From Caldilineaceae bacterium (GTDB lineage Bacteria > Chloroflexota > Anaerolineae > Caldilineales > Caldilineaceae), in the NCBI GenBank assembly GCA_026645575.1, contig JAPKMW010000051.1, forward strand, positions 1 to 64,000: DNA of 64,000 nt. Direction: 5' to 3'. The notes under the pieces are model-generated. The model worked only from the letters and a program-made list of their open reading frames with translations. It was not told the origin of the DNA and searched no databases. Below, piece by piece: positions 37,238 through 46,948 of the stretch; position 1 is the stretch's first letter, and every line of letters begins with the position of its first letter. A program made the translations under genes and the position numbers.

Positions 37238-40200
37238 ATGGCGCCTTATCGGTTACTCAAGCACAAAGATTATGAGCGTACCGTTGCCAATTTACCAACC
37301 GCGATCCGCCGCAAGGCGGTTTGGGCGCAGGTTTTATTGGGTACGCGTGGCCGCACGCCTAGTGTCAAAGGCACGAATGGCTTTAACGCGCGCTGGCGCC
37401 GCACGCCTGTCCAGGGCAACCATTATTACATGTGGTGGATTCCCGGCAGTGAAAGCGGCCTGACCGACGCTCCCAACGACCGGCAAGACGACCATACCAT
37501 TCTCGTCCACTCCATTCGCCACCACGACGAGACCGACGATCCCATCTATCCGGGAGCGCTCACCGACTACGAAGAGGTCGCTATTGAGGCGCTCGACCCC
37601 CGCTACGAAGAACAGATCGAAGTCAGTGATCAAGTGCAACGCGATCAGGTTGCCCTGGCCACCATCAAGGGCTTGCCCGGCAGCGGTAAGACGATCTCGC
37701 TGCTCTACTTGGCGCGCGACCTGGCGGAGCGGCCCGACCTGCAACAGATTCTCTATATCACCTACACGCGCCGGCTCAAGCGGGCGGCCCAGGAATTCCT
37801 GCAAGGACAGGGTGACCCCATTTTTCAGAAGATTCGGGTGGCGACGTTGGGCGAGATCGAACAGCAACTTACTGATCTGCCGGCGCAACAGGAACCGTTT
37901 GGCGAGCTGCCCAACTTTCTGCGTTTCTTAGAATTTCAAAGCGCAGCGACCCTTGGCCCCTGGCGGCGTTACCCGCAGACGCTCTTTACCGAAATTCGCG
38001 CCCACCTGCTGGGGAAACTCTTCCCGGCTGAATATGAATTGCCCGATGCCCGTTTGAATGATTTGGTGCTATACCATGCCGGGCTGGATCCACGCACCTA
38101 TGCCGCCAATCGCGGGTTGGATTATCAAGCCGCCGAGGTCGCTTGTCGTCTGGCTGAACGGGCGCAGGAGAATCTGCTCTTCCAGGATCAAAAGGCGGCG
38201 CATGTTGCCATCCAACGGTTGCAAAAAGGCAAAAGCCCCCGCTGGGTTGCCAACCTTGATGCATTGGTGATTGACGAAGTGCAAGACCTCACCCTGCTCC
38301 AAATTGCTGTCTTGGGCGAACTGGTGCGCGAACGAATGCGCCGCCGTCCCGATACGCCGTTTGCCTTTGTCGTCGCCGGTGATGAATCGCAGATTGTCCA
38401 GCCCAGCGGCTTTGACTGGGGCGCCACCAAAGACCTACTGGGTGAGCAGGTGGGCATCTGGCCCGATGAATTTGAGTTCCATTACCAACGGCGCTCCCCA
38501 CGCAACCTGGCCCAGTTGATCGACAGCACCTGGAACTTTTACGGCAATCTGCCCCGTGGCCTGCGCCCCAGTGCGCGGCGCCAGGCCTTTGCCTATGAGA
38601 CCGTCGGCGACAACGCTACCGATGAAGGCAACGGTCAGGTCTTTCTCTGTTTGCCCAACCATGCCCCCGGCGCCGGCGCCGCCCAACAGGAGTGGCAGGC
38701 AGTGATCGACGAATTGGTGGATAAACCGGGCCGCGTCATCATCGATCTCACCGAAACCCTGCGCGCCACGCTGGCAACCCATTTAGGCTTTACCAACAGC
38801 GACGAGGTGATCTTTCTACCGCGTGAGATCAAGGGGTTGGAGCGCACCACGGTTCTGGTCTATGGCTTAAACGAACTTTATGAACGCGCACTGCGCTTTT
38901 GTCAGGAGAGCAGCGACAACATCGCCCGCTTTGAGGCGCGGCGGATCTTTGACGAAATTCGGGTAGCCCTTAGCCGTTCCACCGAGCGACTTATCTTGTT
39001 GGAAGCCGCCGACGCGCCGGTGCTGGCGGCGCTCAACGTGACTCAAATCCCAGGCATTCTCACCATCCGCTGGCCTGATCTGTTGGAGACGCTGCAAACT
39101 GAAGAGCTTTCTGCGCTGGAAGTGGTCGAAGGTTATTTGGACGAAGTTGATGATCTGTGGGAGCGGGGGCTGTGGGAACAGGGGTATCGGCGCAACCGGC
39201 GCGCCTATGACCTGGCTGTCCAGCTAGATGATTATGCGTTGCAACGGGAAGCGCAAGAGCAATATATTCTGGGTCATTTGCAGGAAGCCGAAAATTTGGT
39301 AGCGGCCCAGCAATGGCACGCTGCCCACGAGCGCAATCGTCAGGCCGCTCAGTTGACCGACGCCTTTGGTGATCCGCTCCTCCAAGATCAGGTGGAGGAT
39401 CAATATGCCGAACTGGGCCATGCCATTGCCGCTTATGTCGCCGGTCAACTCCAGGGAATTACGCAACAACTGAGTACGGGCCAATACCGCGCCGCCCATG
39501 GCGCTATTCAGCAAGTCCGCACGCTAGCTGCGTTCACCAATGAGCGCACCTTGCTCACGCAAGTGGATGAAAATGTGACCCGGATCGCCTGGCAGTGGGC
39601 GGCGCAGTTGCTCGATCAACCGGCGACGCCGGAAGTGGCCGAACGGGTCGCAACCCTCTTTAGCGAGGCGGGCCAAGCGTTGCTACGACAAGATGACGAC
39701 CTGGGTGCGCAAGTGTTGCGCCTCCTGGCCACGCGCTATCGCGAATTGCCGCCGCAGGAACGCTTCACCAGCCCGCAGATCGAAAATCTGTTGCAACGTA
39801 CACAGGCTTACCTGGCCCTGGTCAAACCGTTGCACTTAGAAGCGGATGCCTATATCTATGTCCGGCGCTGGTTGGATGAAGCCTTCCATCATCTCCCCCG
39901 TTACCCGATGCTCTACTACCGCTGGGCGATCATTGCCCAGGATTTTGCCGCCCGTAGTGACTACCTGCTTCTGGATGAACATCTGTGGGAACTGGAAAAC
40001 TATCTGGCGCTACAAGGGGGGCAGGGGCGCCAACCGGATGAAGAACGCGAAACCAAGCGCTTCCAAGCCTTTATTGCGGCCTATAATGAAACCCCGGCGC
40101 AGGCGTCCTTGCTCTGGGAAGAATTGGGCGAAATGGAACTGGCGATTACCAACGCCAGAGCCGCCGGCGACCTGGAACGGGCCTATGCGCTCCTGCGCCA

Positions 40201-40384
40201 AACCAAATCACCGATCCCCGAAGATCTGGCCGTAGCCGTAAAAACATTGCGCTTATTGCAACAGTTGACGCAAAAATACCAGGCGCTGCTACCGGCGGAA
40301 CGCCAAACTTTGCTGGCGGAGTTGACCAAAGTGAGCCAAGCAGTTGCCCAAGCAGACCAAACGGTTGAGGCAGAATTGTTATAA
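37238..40384 (+). CDS. Superfamily 1 helicase with RelE/ParE-like N-terminus
   Basis: The 1048-aa protein has three parts. Residues 1-100 resemble a RelE/ParE toxin fold: YRLLKHKDYERTVANLP, an Arg/Lys-rich middle, GNHYYMWWIP and ILVHSIRHHDET. Residues about 125-600 form a UvrD/Rep-like ATPase with Walker A KGLPGSGKTISLLYLA, Walker B LVIDEVQDLTLLQ, AGDESQI, YQRRSPRNLAQL and motif VI VALSRSTERLIL. The remaining about 440 residues are helical and TPR-like. Helicases fused to toxin-like N-termini are known in cyanobacteria and relatives. A repair or defence role is inferred; no partner gene is evident. Confidence 0.85.
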   Translation: MAPYRLLKHKDYERTVANLPTAIRRKAVWAQVLLGTRGRTPSVKGTNGFNARWRRTPVQGNHYYMWWIPGSESGLTDAPNDRQDDHTILVHSIRHHDETDDPIYPGALTDYEEVAIEALDPRYEEQIEVSDQVQRDQVALATIKGLPGSGKTISLLYLARDLAERPDLQQILYITYTRRLKRAAQEFLQGQGDPIFQKIRVATLGEIEQQLTDLPAQQEPFGELPNFLRFLEFQSAATLGPWRRYPQTLFTEIRAHLLGKLFPAEYELPDARLNDLVLYHAGLDPRTYAANRGLDYQAAEVACRLAERAQENLLFQDQKAAHVAIQRLQKGKSPRWVANLDALVIDEVQDLTLLQIAVLGELVRERMRRRPDTPFAFVVAGDESQIVQPSGFDWGATKDLLGEQVGIWPDEFEFHYQRRSPRNLAQLIDSTWNFYGNLPRGLRPSARRQAFAYETVGDNATDEGNGQVFLCLPNHAPGAGAAQQEWQAVIDELVDKPGRVIIDLTETLRATLATHLGFTNSDEVIFLPREIKGLERTTVLVYGLNELYERALRFCQESSDNIARFEARRIFDEIRVALSRSTERLILLEAADAPVLAALNVTQIPGILTIRWPDLLETLQTEELSALEVVEGYLDEVDDLWERGLWEQGYRRNRRAYDLAVQLDDYALQREAQEQYILGHLQEAENLVAAQQWHAAHERNRQAAQLTDAFGDPLLQDQVEDQYAELGHAIAAYVAGQLQGITQQLSTGQYRAAHGAIQQVRTLAAFTNERTLLTQVDENVTRIAWQWAAQLLDQPATPEVAERVATLFSEAGQALLRQDDDLGAQVLRLLATRYRELPPQERFTSPQIENLLQRTQAYLALVKPLHLEADAYIYVRRWLDEAFHHLPRYPMLYYRWAIIAQDFAARSDYLLLDEHLWELENYLALQGGQGRQPDEERETKRFQAFIAAYNETPAQASLLWEELGEMELAITNARAAGDLERAYALLRQTKSPIPEDLAVAVKTLRLLQQLTQKYQALLPAERQTLLAELTKVSQAVAQADQTVEAELL

Positions 40385-40439
40385 GCCAGCGTTTCGGCCA
40401 TTTTGGGAAGCAAGTGTACTTTATACAGTGAGAGAGGGA

Positions 40440-41546
40440 TCAAACAACCTCAATTCCGATCCCGTTAATCACCTCGCCGATCTCCCAACACGCTTGTTTA
40501 CCGGCGGCGCAATGGTTGCGAAAGGTCGTCACTTCACCATCTGGCACGGCCAACAGTAAGCCGCCACTCGTCTCCGCTTCCCATAGAATCGTGCGTTGGG
40601 CCGCTGTGACCGACGCAGCAAAATGGACACCCTGACCAAAATGGGCTGGGTTACGGGTGCTGCCACGGGTCAAATAACCGGCGGTCAGGTAATCCCACAC
40701 CCCAGGTAAGACCGGCACATCCGCCGCCCGAATGCGAAAACCGATGCCCTGTTCACGACTACCGGCGACCATCTCACTGCCATGGCCCAGGAGACCAAAG
40801 CCGGTAATATCGGTAGCCGCTGGCACGCTGGCCGCCCGTGCCGCTTGGGCCGCCACCCGGTTGAGTCGCAGCATCGACTGAATGGCCGCATCGAGGTGTT
40901 GACCGTTGAGGTCTGGTTTGCCTTGGGCGCGACGCGCCAGTCGGTGCGCCATTGTTTCGCCGCTGCCGGTCAGCTTGGCCGCCGTGGTGATCACCCCGGT
41001 GCCCAAGGGTTTGGTGAGAAAAAGGCGATCACCGGGACGGGCGCCGCCCTTGCGCATAATGCGGTCAGGATGGATCAGACCGGTGACGCTCAAGCCGTAG
41101 AAGGGTTCCGGGTTGGTGACTGTATGTCCACCCGCAATGGCCGCGCCGGCCTCACGCACCTTCGCCGCACCGCCGGCCAAAATCTGGACAATGGTTTCAG
41201 GGGCCAGCTCTTCAGGAAAGCCGGCAATGTTCAGGCAGAAGATCACCTCGCCGCCCATAGCATAGACATCGCTCATGGCATTGGTGGCGGCAATGGCGCC
41301 ATAAGTCCACGGATCATCAACGATAGGCGTAAAGAAATCTGTGGTTTTGATGAGCGCGCGCTCACTATCCAGCCGATAGACGGCGGCGTCGTCCGGTTCC
41401 CCCAGCCCCACCAACACATTGGGATATTCAGTTGCCGGGAATAACCCGGCCAGTTGTCGCACGACCTGCGATAATGTCCCCGGCGGGAGCTTGGAGGCTC
41501 AACCCGCGCAGGCGACCATCGCGGTCAAAGGTTGTTGATTGGTCAT
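40440..41546 (-). CDS. selD: Selenide, water dikinase SelD, selenocysteine-containing
   Basis: SelD makes selenophosphate from selenide and ATP. The open part (from 41462) has LVGLGEPDDAAVYRL, TTDFFTPIVDDPW, NAMSDVYAMGG and AGGHTVTNPEPFYG, all SelD hallmarks, but lacks the catalytic N-terminus. Extending upstream in frame gives MTNQQPLTAMVACAG, then TGA (41499-41501), then ASKLPPGTLSQVV. SelD proteins have Cys or Sec followed by xxK at exactly this position, so the TGA is read as selenocysteine. The full product is 368 aa from the ATG at 41546 (an ATG at 41552 is also in frame). A small hairpin (UCCC/GGGA around a 4-nt loop) lies 14-25 nt into the message after the UGA, where a bacterial SECIS is expected. 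A tRNA-Sec gene is 6 kb away. Confidence 0.93.
41499..41501 (-). other. In-frame UGA selenocysteine codon of selD
   Basis: TGA on the minus strand sits between CAG (Cys-Ala-Gly context ACAG) and ASKLPPGTL. In SelD this position is the redox-active Cys or Sec, with the conserved Lys three residues later present. Reading it as a stop would remove the catalytic N-terminus while leaving the frame open and conserved on both sides. Confidence 0.9.
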
Positions 41547-41556
41547 GCCCATAATA

Positions 41557-41608
41557 ATAGCGCAGATTTCCCGGCGCACCAACTGCGCCACTGTGAAATC
41601 TGCGCTAT
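41557..41608. promoter_or_regulatory. 14-bp hairpin immediately upstream of selD
   Basis: ATAGCGCAGATTTC (41557-41570) pairs perfectly with 41595-41608; the loop holds an inner GGCGCA/TGCGCC stem. On the plus strand it is followed by ATTTTTTG and looks like a terminator. On the minus strand it would form in the selD leader 5-10 nt before the start codon, where it could occlude translation. Which role applies is unknown. Confidence 0.65.
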
Positions 41609-41638
41609 ATTTTTTGTAACTTTTTGTATGCCTACTTA

Positions 41639-41700
41639 GCTCCTAGCCGCGCCTAAAAGGCAAATGGGAGACCGGTTGCCTTTTAGGCGCGGCTAGGAGC
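41639..41700. repeat. 25-bp perfect TAGCC-type palindrome
   Basis: Arms GCTCCTAGCCGCGCCTAAAA(GGCAA) at 41639-41663 and the complement at 41676-41700 enclose a 12-nt loop. It lies after the stop of the small secreted protein gene, between it and selD. Confidence 0.85.
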
Positions 41701-41725
41701 GGGTGAGCAACGTCACGAATCGCAT

Positions 41726-42157
41726 TTACCGCAACGCCATCGGCATGAAAATCTGATGTCCGACAATCGACAGATCGGCCCGTACTACTGGTGTAACATC
41801 ATCAATAGTGACGACTAGCAGAAAGACCGCATCCGTGTCATGCTCCGTCCAAACTTGGTAGGTGCCAGCCGGCAGGCCTTCGGCGCTATACCCACCCACT
41901 TCATCGGTATAGACAACTAGGGTCATGGCAAAGTCGGGTTCGTCAATGCGTTGAATGTAAACCGGAATGTTCGCCAATGGTGATTCCTGCCCGTCCGGAT
42001 CGCCACTGCCATTGAAATCTACCCAAACCCGTCCCGTGATCATGTTTGGCACTTGGGTAAAGATCGGATCGGCGGCAAAGGCGCTCATGGGTATGGTGTT
42101 TATTAACGCAACCGTTAAGGTGAGTAACAGCAGTGTACGGGCAAAAATGCTTTTCAT
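41726..42157 (-). CDS. Small secreted protein with SdrD-B/carboxypeptidase-regulatory-like domain
   Basis: The 143-aa protein starts with a clear signal peptide (about residues 1-29, ending MSAFAA). One beta-sandwich domain follows with ITGRVWVDFNGSGDPDGQES, a Ca-binding-like Asp-rich loop, then DEVGGYSAEGLPAGTYQV, as in SdrD B-like repeats. It ends with a hydrophobic IFMPMALR tail, a style often seen on secreted Chloroflexota proteins. Surface or secreted structural function is inferred. Confidence 0.78.
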   Translation of the reverse strand: MKSIFARTLLLLTLTVALINTIPMSAFAADPIFTQVPNMITGRVWVDFNGSGDPDGQESPLANIPVYIQRIDEPDFAMTLVVYTDEVGGYSAEGLPAGTYQVWTEHDTDAVFLLVVTIDDVTPVVRADLSIVGHQIFMPMALR

Positions 42158-42350
42158 GGTATTCCTCGATTCCGATCGTTAGTCAAATCAGTTTTTACTG
42201 GATAGGGCGTTGGCGTTCTGTACTTCCGTTCTGTACAGCGTGTCGGCCTTTTATCCTAGAATACCACGGGTTCCGTGTAAGGATCCTGTCAAAAGTGTGA
42301 CCGAATTTCTACGTTTGCGGATTTTGTTTTGGCAGGATGAGAGGAGGGCA
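42158..42350. other. Upstream region of the secreted-protein gene, no gene seen
   Basis: About 190 bp between the secreted protein and the AAGGTGAC array. It probably carries the promoter of the minus-strand secreted-protein gene. No ORF or strong structure was found, apart from a short TTCTGTACTTCCGTTCTGTAC direct repeat near 42215-42237. Confidence 0.4.
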
Positions 42351-42456
42351 AGACAAGGTGACAAGGTGAAGGGGTGACAAGGTGAAGGGGTGACAAGGTG
42401 AAGGGGTGATATAATCGTCAAATTCACCTTGTCACCTTGTCACCCCTTCACCTTGT
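42351..42456. repeat. AAGGTGAC/AGGGGTGA octamer repeat hairpin
   Basis: About seven octamer units (ACAAGGTGA and AGGGGTGA alternating; 42353-42409) face CACCTTGT and CACCCCTT units (42424-42456) around an AT-rich loop. It ends exactly at the ATP-grasp gene stop (42457). It is the largest repeat of this class in the window. Confidence 0.9.
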
Positions 42457-43398
<942 letters not shown>

Positions 43399-43451
43399 AC
43401 CAGATCCTTCTGCAAGTGTGGATGGGATGATTAGATTGAGAAACGCTTGTT

Positions 43452-44186
43452 TTATGCCCCATTTTCAGATGCGTCGTCATCATGCCAGACGTTTGCTTCT
43501 GATGGAATGGCGCCCGCTACGGGTGTATGAGCGGCAATCCAGGTTTCCAGTTCTTCAAGGGTGCTGATGTCAAAAATTTGGGGAAACAGCGCCTGGAGAC
43601 TTGTCAGGTCTAACCGTTTCAACTCATGGTTGATACTTTCCGTCAATTCATCGGGAAGTGCAAATTTGCGGCGAATCTGTTGTGTAAGCAGCGCTACCCG
43701 ATCAGCTTTAAGCAAGCCCTGCCCGCTAATCGTTTCGGCTAATGGCGTTAATCGGATCATTTTACTTATCTCCTCATAGGTCAATTGACGAAACTTCTGT
43801 TCGATCAACTGTGACATCACCGTGACCAGCTTTTCTTCCGTACTTGCGTCCAAGTCCGGCGTTTGGCGAATGTTTGTGACCCATTGTACCACATTTTCGC
43901 GAACCTCGCGCTCATTGGTAACCAATAGTGGGCGTAGAACATTCAATGCGAGCGATGTTTCAGGTAATTTCCGCAGCAATTCGATCAGATCCAGTGTAAG
44001 CAGCCGTGGCTTGGGTTTACGAGCCAATAGACGTAACGTGCCAAAACCAGGATCGTCACTTTTGTTCAACCAGAGAACAGCAGCCTGCCATTCGTTGTCC
44101 TTTACTGCGGGACGCTGTTCGAGATAGGTGGAAACTTCACGCATGGCACGGAAATAGATCACATCAAAGAGCGTATCTGTTTTCAT
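43452..44186 (-). CDS. Rpn/DUF2887-like protein lacking its nuclease core
   Basis: The 244-aa protein starts MKTDTLF, the usual opening of DUF2887/Rpn-family proteins. It then jumps within a few residues to the later region (FRAMREVSTYLEQRP, NEWQAAVLWL). The intervening segment of about 60-70 residues that carries the PD-(D/E)XK-like catalytic Asp, Glu and Gln is missing. The C-terminal part is intact: RENVVQWVTNIRQTP, LTYEEISKMI, and FALPDELTESINHELK with STLEELETWI. Internal in-frame deletion is inferred. It may keep a regulatory or binding role but should not cleave DNA. Confidence 0.65.
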   Translation of the reverse strand: MKTDTLFDVIYFRAMREVSTYLEQRPAVKDNEWQAAVLWLNKSDDPGFGTLRLLARKPKPRLLTLDLIELLRKLPETSLALNVLRPLLVTNEREVRENVVQWVTNIRQTPDLDASTEEKLVTVMSQLIEQKFRQLTYEEISKMIRLTPLAETISGQGLLKADRVALLTQQIRRKFALPDELTESINHELKRLDLTSLQALFPQIFDISTLEELETWIAAHTPVAGAIPSEANVWHDDDASENGA

Positions 44187-44239
44187 CGAAACTCGGTTCT
44201 ATCTGAGGGATGGCTTGTCTGATGATTGTAAAGATGCCC

Positions 44240-44959
44240 TTAATCATGCCCATGAATGTACAAGCGCGCCATCTGTTTCCAATAGGGCCAGTCATGGCTC
44301 CAACCGTCCCATTCGCGATAGGCGTGGCCGATGCCTTTGTTCCAGAGTGCGCCGCTCAGGGCGCGATTGTTTTCGATGTTGGGATCGTCCTTGCCCACGG
44401 CGATGATCAGGTCGATCTGGCGGATGGCGTCGATCTGACCACCATCATTCAGGTTGGGGACATAGTGGCTGGGGGTGTGGAAGTAGATGTCGTTGTCGTA
44501 GTAGCCGCTAAAGAAGTTGCTCATGTCATACTTGCCACTCAGGGCGACGACCCGCTTGAAGCGGTGGGGATGGCGCAGGGCAAAGTTGAGGGCGTGATAG
44601 GCGCCAAAGCTGCACCCGTGGGTAATCAAGTATGGATTGCCGTTTTTTTGCTGAATGAGTGGCAGCACTTCGTTCAAGATGTACGCTTCAAATTGCATGT
44701 GCCGCTCAATTCGGCCACGGGGGTGCGCCCAGCCACAGTAGAAGCTCTCCATATCAACGCTATCGACACAGTAGAGTTGAAACCAGCCCTGGTCGATATA
44801 ATCCCCCAAGTTGGCGACCATGCCGCGATCTTCATATTCAAAGAAACGCCCCCCGCTGGTGGGAAAAACAATCACCGGCGCGCCGGCGTGACCATGAACC
44901 AACAATTCCATATCGCGTTGTAACCGTGGGCTGTACCAACGGTGATGTTCTCGGTGCAT
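44240..44959 (-). CDS. Putative esterase (alpha/beta hydrolase)
   Basis: The 239-aa protein is of the esterase D/antigen-85-like superfamily. REHHRWYSPRLQRDMELLVHG is at the N-terminus, and VIVFPTSGGRFFEYEDRG follows. The nucleophile elbow is THGCSFGAYHALNFA (GxSxG, Ser near residue 117), the acid is likely in IIAVGKDDPN, and the His is in DGWSHDWPYW. No signal peptide is seen. Adjacent Rpn-like and ATP-grasp genes lie on the same strand. Confidence 0.85.
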   Translation of the reverse strand: MHREHHRWYSPRLQRDMELLVHGHAGAPVIVFPTSGGRFFEYEDRGMVANLGDYIDQGWFQLYCVDSVDMESFYCGWAHPRGRIERHMQFEAYILNEVLPLIQQKNGNPYLITHGCSFGAYHALNFALRHPHRFKRVVALSGKYDMSNFFSGYYDNDIYFHTPSHYVPNLNDGGQIDAIRQIDLIIAVGKDDPNIENNRALSGALWNKGIGHAYREWDGWSHDWPYWKQMARLYIHGHD

Positions 44960-45003
44960 AAGTGATCCGTGATTCGTGATTAGGTGCTTCGTGTGTAAAG
45001 ACT

Positions 45004-45060
45004 GCTCCTAGCCGGTCCGTGACCGGCGAACCAGTCGCCGGTCACGGACCGGCTAGGAGC
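45004..45060. repeat. 26-bp perfect TAGCC-type palindrome
   Basis: Arms GCTCCTAGCCGGTCCGTGAC(CGGCGA) at 45004-45029 and the complement at 45035-45060 enclose a 5-nt loop. This is the best representative of the family. It lies between the S8 protease stop and the esterase start. Confidence 0.9.
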
Positions 45061-45076
45061 CAAAAGCTCGGTAGTG

Positions 45077-46942
45077 TTACTCGATCACCAGCAGGCTATG
45101 ACTGGTCTGATAACCGCTTTCGCTGCGGTTTGGATTTTCGGGATCGGGCAGCCAATGGGTTTGGGGAGATGATCCGGTTTCCACCCAGAAGCGATAAGGA
45201 TAGCGACCGACGGGTAACTGGAAGCAGCCATGCCACCACCCTTGCGCTGTCGGTTGTAAGGATTGCTGATTCGGCTGCCAGCCATTCCAGGCGCCGACGA
45301 CGCTGACCCGCTGGGCGCCAGGGGCATAAAGGCCGAGGTAGACCACGGTCGTTCCCAACACGCCGGCCAGGTTCGGCGTTTGCCATAGCGGTACTTTACC
45401 CTGGGGCAGCCATTTTTGCAATTCAGCGCCGCGCAGAAGTGTGCCGCTCTGGGGATAGCCGACCAATGGCCCGCCGCCCGTGCGCAACGCCGCCGCAACG
45501 GCAGCATACGGTTGGAGCAACCCGGCGCCGGTCAGATGCGCCGGGTGATCGGGCAGAGGCAAGGCCGTTTCTTGCAGGATTGCGCGAATGTGCGTCACGG
45601 TCAACTGGGGATTGGCTTCGACCATCTGCGCGGCCACGGCTGATACTTGCGCCACCGCTACGCTGGTGCCATCGACATGTTGATAATAGGGGTGAATCCA
45701 CTTGTGGGCGTTCATGCGCCGGCGCACCGCTTGCCAGACCTCCGGCATCCAGGTGGGTGGGCTATAGTCGTCGGTTGCGGTCGGCGTTGCTATCCCGTCA
45801 AACGTATATTCATCATAGCCCAGCAACACTCGCCGTAAATCACCCAACGCCGCCACTTCGCGAAAGATGGCGCTGACGGGCAAAATCGGCGCCGGCAACC
45901 ACCGCCCCAACGCCAGCAGCTCCGGTTTGCGGAGCGTCTTGCGTTTATCGATCACCGTCCCGTAGTTGTGGTGATAAAGACCAAGTCCCAGACGCATGGC
46001 CCGCGTCGGTTCGGTCCAGAGTCGGTTGTAATCATCCACGCCACCGACCGTCATCACCGCTGGCGTTTGGGCCGGCGCTTTTAATTCGGCTTTGCCGCTG
46101 TTGCCCGCCGCCGCCGCAATCAGGACACCCCGTTCCGCCAAGGCCGCCGCAGCACGACAGACCGGGTTGGCCTGCCACTCCTGGACAAAGTCGCCGCCCA
46201 CACTGACGTTGAGGACACGCACGTTGTAGCGCGCCCAGTTTTCATCGCGCAGCAGCCATGCCAGCCCACGCAAAATATCTTCTTCGGGAATCCGCCCGCC
46301 GCCCCGCCCGATTTTGATCGGCAATAGGGTCGCGCCGGATGCGTAGCCACGATAGCGCCCGCCACTCAATAAGCCATTGCCGGCCACAAGCGTCGAGGTC
46401 ATCTGGCCGTGCCAGCTATCGCCTGCGCCGTCCCACAAACTGGGTTGGCGCAGGCCAACACGCTCTTGGTCGTCAGTCAAATCAATGTAATCATCCAGCC
46501 GCATTTCGATTGATTCTAGCTGGATCTGCCATTGGGCTGGCGTCAACTGTGACCAGATGGGCGGGGTTCCCGGCCAACTTGGCGACTGGCTCAGATCGGG
46601 ATGCGGATAGTAGCCGCTATCCAGAAAGGCAACAGTCACGCCACGCCCGCTGAAGGTGGCATAATCGGGCAAGCGTTCGGCTTGGCTCAAAACAGTCTCT
46701 TCGGCGGGGTGGTGGTAGGGAAAAGTGGTGTGCGGGTCGGTGGTTGTGTGCAACGATTGGGCGCGCCGTTGACTGGCAAACGCGTCCGCATAATGAGCGA
46801 CACAATCCGGGCACAGTCCCGTTGGCGGTTGCCAGCCAGGGTTGTCAGCGGCGATCAAGCGGGCAATGGGCGGACGGAGTTCCTGGGTATAGGCCAGAAG
46901 CTGTGGATCACACAGGGCGCCACAGCGGGGGCAACGCATCAC
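45077..46942 (-). CDS. Cytoplasmic-type S8 protease with zinc ribbon and CBM48-like domain
   Basis: The 621-aa protein has no signal peptide. It begins with a four-Cys zinc-ribbon pattern (MRCPRCGALC and LCPDCVAHY). The subtilase domain has VTVAFLDSGYYPHPDL (Asp), DSWHGQMTSTLVAG (His, in a non-standard WHGQM context), AAAAGNSG (oxyanion) and HVDGTSVAVAQVSAVAAQM (Ser). The last about 90 residues look like a CBM48/AMPK glycogen-binding E-set domain (VSVVGAWNGWQPN, LPVGRYPYRFWVETG). It is preceded by a 138-aa gene ending 7 bp upstream, so the two are probably one operon. Targets unknown. Confidence 0.85.
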   Translation of the reverse strand: MMRCPRCGALCDPQLLAYTQELRPPIARLIAADNPGWQPPTGLCPDCVAHYADAFASQRRAQSLHTTTDPHTTFPYHHPAEETVLSQAERLPDYATFSGRGVTVAFLDSGYYPHPDLSQSPSWPGTPPIWSQLTPAQWQIQLESIEMRLDDYIDLTDDQERVGLRQPSLWDGAGDSWHGQMTSTLVAGNGLLSGGRYRGYASGATLLPIKIGRGGGRIPEEDILRGLAWLLRDENWARYNVRVLNVSVGGDFVQEWQANPVCRAAAALAERGVLIAAAAGNSGKAELKAPAQTPAVMTVGGVDDYNRLWTEPTRAMRLGLGLYHHNYGTVIDKRKTLRKPELLALGRWLPAPILPVSAIFREVAALGDLRRVLLGYDEYTFDGIATPTATDDYSPPTWMPEVWQAVRRRMNAHKWIHPYYQHVDGTSVAVAQVSAVAAQMVEANPQLTVTHIRAILQETALPLPDHPAHLTGAGLLQPYAAVAAALRTGGGPLVGYPQSGTLLRGAELQKWLPQGKVPLWQTPNLAGVLGTTVVYLGLYAPGAQRVSVVGAWNGWQPNQQSLQPTAQGWWHGCFQLPVGRYPYRFWVETGSSPQTHWLPDPENPNRSESGYQTSHSLLVIE

Positions 46943-46948
46943 AAAGGC

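Noticed and set aside
37238..40384. This helicase as the missing BREX-3 helicase BrxHII
   Set aside because: It is a UvrD/Rep-type SF1 enzyme on the other strand and separated from the BREX genes by about 8 kb of unrelated genes.
40440..41462. selD as a 340-residue protein starting at the GTG at 41462
   Set aside because: That form lacks the catalytic Cys/Sec and conserved Lys that are encoded just upstream across the TGA.
42351..42456. Regular repeats as a possible CRISPR or iteron origin
   Set aside because: Octamers are contiguous, have a complementary arm and sit at a gene 3' end; no replication genes are nearby.
45077..46942. S8 protease as part of a selenium or BREX system
   Set aside because: It only lies near selC and BREX; no functional link is visible in sequence.
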